The notes beneath the pieces are model-generated. The model was not told the origin of the DNA. It did not search any database and saw nothing but the letters and a program-made list of their open reading frames with translations. Positions 63,609 to 64,000 of a stretch of DNA of 64,000 nt are shown in pieces. Position 1 is the first letter of the stretch, and every line of letters starts with the position of its first letter. The position numbers and the translations under genes are program-made. Source of the stretch: G963556115 sp963667375 (lineage in GTDB: Bacteria > Planctomycetota > SZUA-567); NCBI GenBank assembly GCA_963667375.1, contig OY763323.1, positions 2,666,001 to 2,730,000 of the forward strand. Direction: 5' to 3'.

Positions 63609-64000
63609 TCAGGATTTTTGATAACGTACCAGAGTAATATTCAGCCTTGGGGTGGTTTGGTTTATAATGCTCTGGATTGTGTTCCAGTCGCCCCCGGCAA
63701 GTCCGGCACCGATAAGAGGAATTCCAATTTTGGAATCAGGTGCGAGATCGCTATTCAGTTTTGTGAAAACTTTTTCTAAGGCGTTGTAGTCAATTGGTTT
63801 GGGACCGCCACAGTCATACTGGGTGTAGGCATTAATAATTTTGAGATTATTAATTGTAACGGAAGTGTAGCCGCCAAGTTTTGATCGGTCTCCGATAATT
63901 GTGCGCTGGTCGGCAATATTTGCTTCCGGGAACCGTTCAGCAATACTGCGGGCAATGCCTCCGCCCATGCTGCAAAAGCAGTTGCAGCCATGTATAATTA
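63609..64000 (-). CDS. Macro-domain protein (partial, N terminus beyond the window)
   Basis: The frame is open to the window edge and carries the classic macro-domain opening HGCNCFCSMGGGIA, then PEA, followed by YTQYDCGG, and IPLIGAGLAGGDW near the C terminus. About 130 residues are visible, with at least a short N-terminal beta strand missing. Macro domains bind ADP-ribose or remove it from proteins and nucleic acids; stand-alone copies like this one are often cytoplasmic ADP-ribose phosphatases. An ATG at 63968 inside the motif is not the true start. Confidence 0.85.
   Translation of the reverse strand, partial: IIHGCNCFCSMGGGIARSIAERFPEANIADQRTIIGDRSKLGGYTSVTINNLKIINAYTQYDCGGPKPIDYNALEKVFTKLNSDLAPDSKIGIPLIGAGLAGGDWNTIQSIINQTTPRLNITLVRYQKS

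Noticed and set aside
1..64000. CRISPR arrays, tRNA or rRNA genes, intact insertion sequences, prophage genes
   Set aside because: I looked for regularly spaced repeats, cloverleaf-type and rRNA-like segments, and transposase or integrase motifs and saw none; a dedicated search could still find a divergent small RNA.

Overview
The window is one bacterial chromosome segment, moderately AT-rich, with normal protein-coding density and no rRNA, tRNA, CRISPR array or intact mobile element that I could see. A Minf_1886-type small protein, a RicT/PSP1 protein beside holB and tmk, an eukaryote-like Ser/Thr kinase, an FHA-GAF-HD-GYP protein, an autotransporter and an EF-hand protein together suggest a Gram-negative member of the PVC superphylum. 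Lentisphaerota or a close relative is my best guess, from gene content only. The many plant-pentose transport and oxidoreductase genes suggest a saccharolytic, probably acetate-forming lifestyle (acetate kinase is present).

Layout. 1-16.6 kb: the end of an unknown gene, a TPR protein, a 2-hydroxyacid dehydrogenase, then a tight minus-strand operon tmk-holB-ricT-Minf_1886-phosphatase-Ser/Thr kinase, followed by ackA, an unknown lipoprotein plus membrane-protein pair, and an oligopeptide-type ABC set (binding protein, OppB, OppC) without ATPases. 16.8-22.9 kb: a hypothetical gene, FHA-GAF-HD-GYP, homoserine dehydrogenase, a lone CbiK cobaltochelatase behind a clear sigma-70-type promoter, and a LacI regulator. 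23.2-33 kb: a divergent sugar locus. One arm encodes a split transketolase and a glycerol-kinase-like FGGY kinase; the other encodes a ribose-type ABC importer, a DUF2291 protein and an L-fucose/L-arabinose-isomerase-like protein. 33-40.6 kb: EF-hand protein, hybrid histidine kinase, iron alcohol dehydrogenase, membrane metallophosphoesterase and autotransporter. After a 1.3 kb gene-free gap come araFGH, an AraC regulator and a giant DUF5107-TPR protein (42-50 kb), then an ArsF/ArsG-like pair. 51.6-61.6 kb: a LacI regulator, a third ribose-type importer and three dehydrogenases plus a HAD phosphatase. The end holds an MFS transporter with its MarR regulator and a macro-domain gene cut by the window edge.

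How the genes may work together. From 21.9 to 61.6 kb the window reads as a pentose/pentitol island with three complete ribose/arabinose-family importers, each with local regulators. The divergent isomerase, kinase and split-transketolase locus has the architecture of the known D-apiose/apulose transketolase route. The LacI-RbsBAC-dehydrogenase cluster carries, in order, homologues matching L-arabinitol dehydrogenase, L-xylulose reductase and xylitol dehydrogenase, i.e. the core of the fungal-type L-arabinose route. Its product D-xylulose 5-phosphate could enter the transketolase step. These pathway assignments are inference. The FGGY kinase has an in-frame TGA 43 codons before its apparent ancestral stop, which may matter for the first route.
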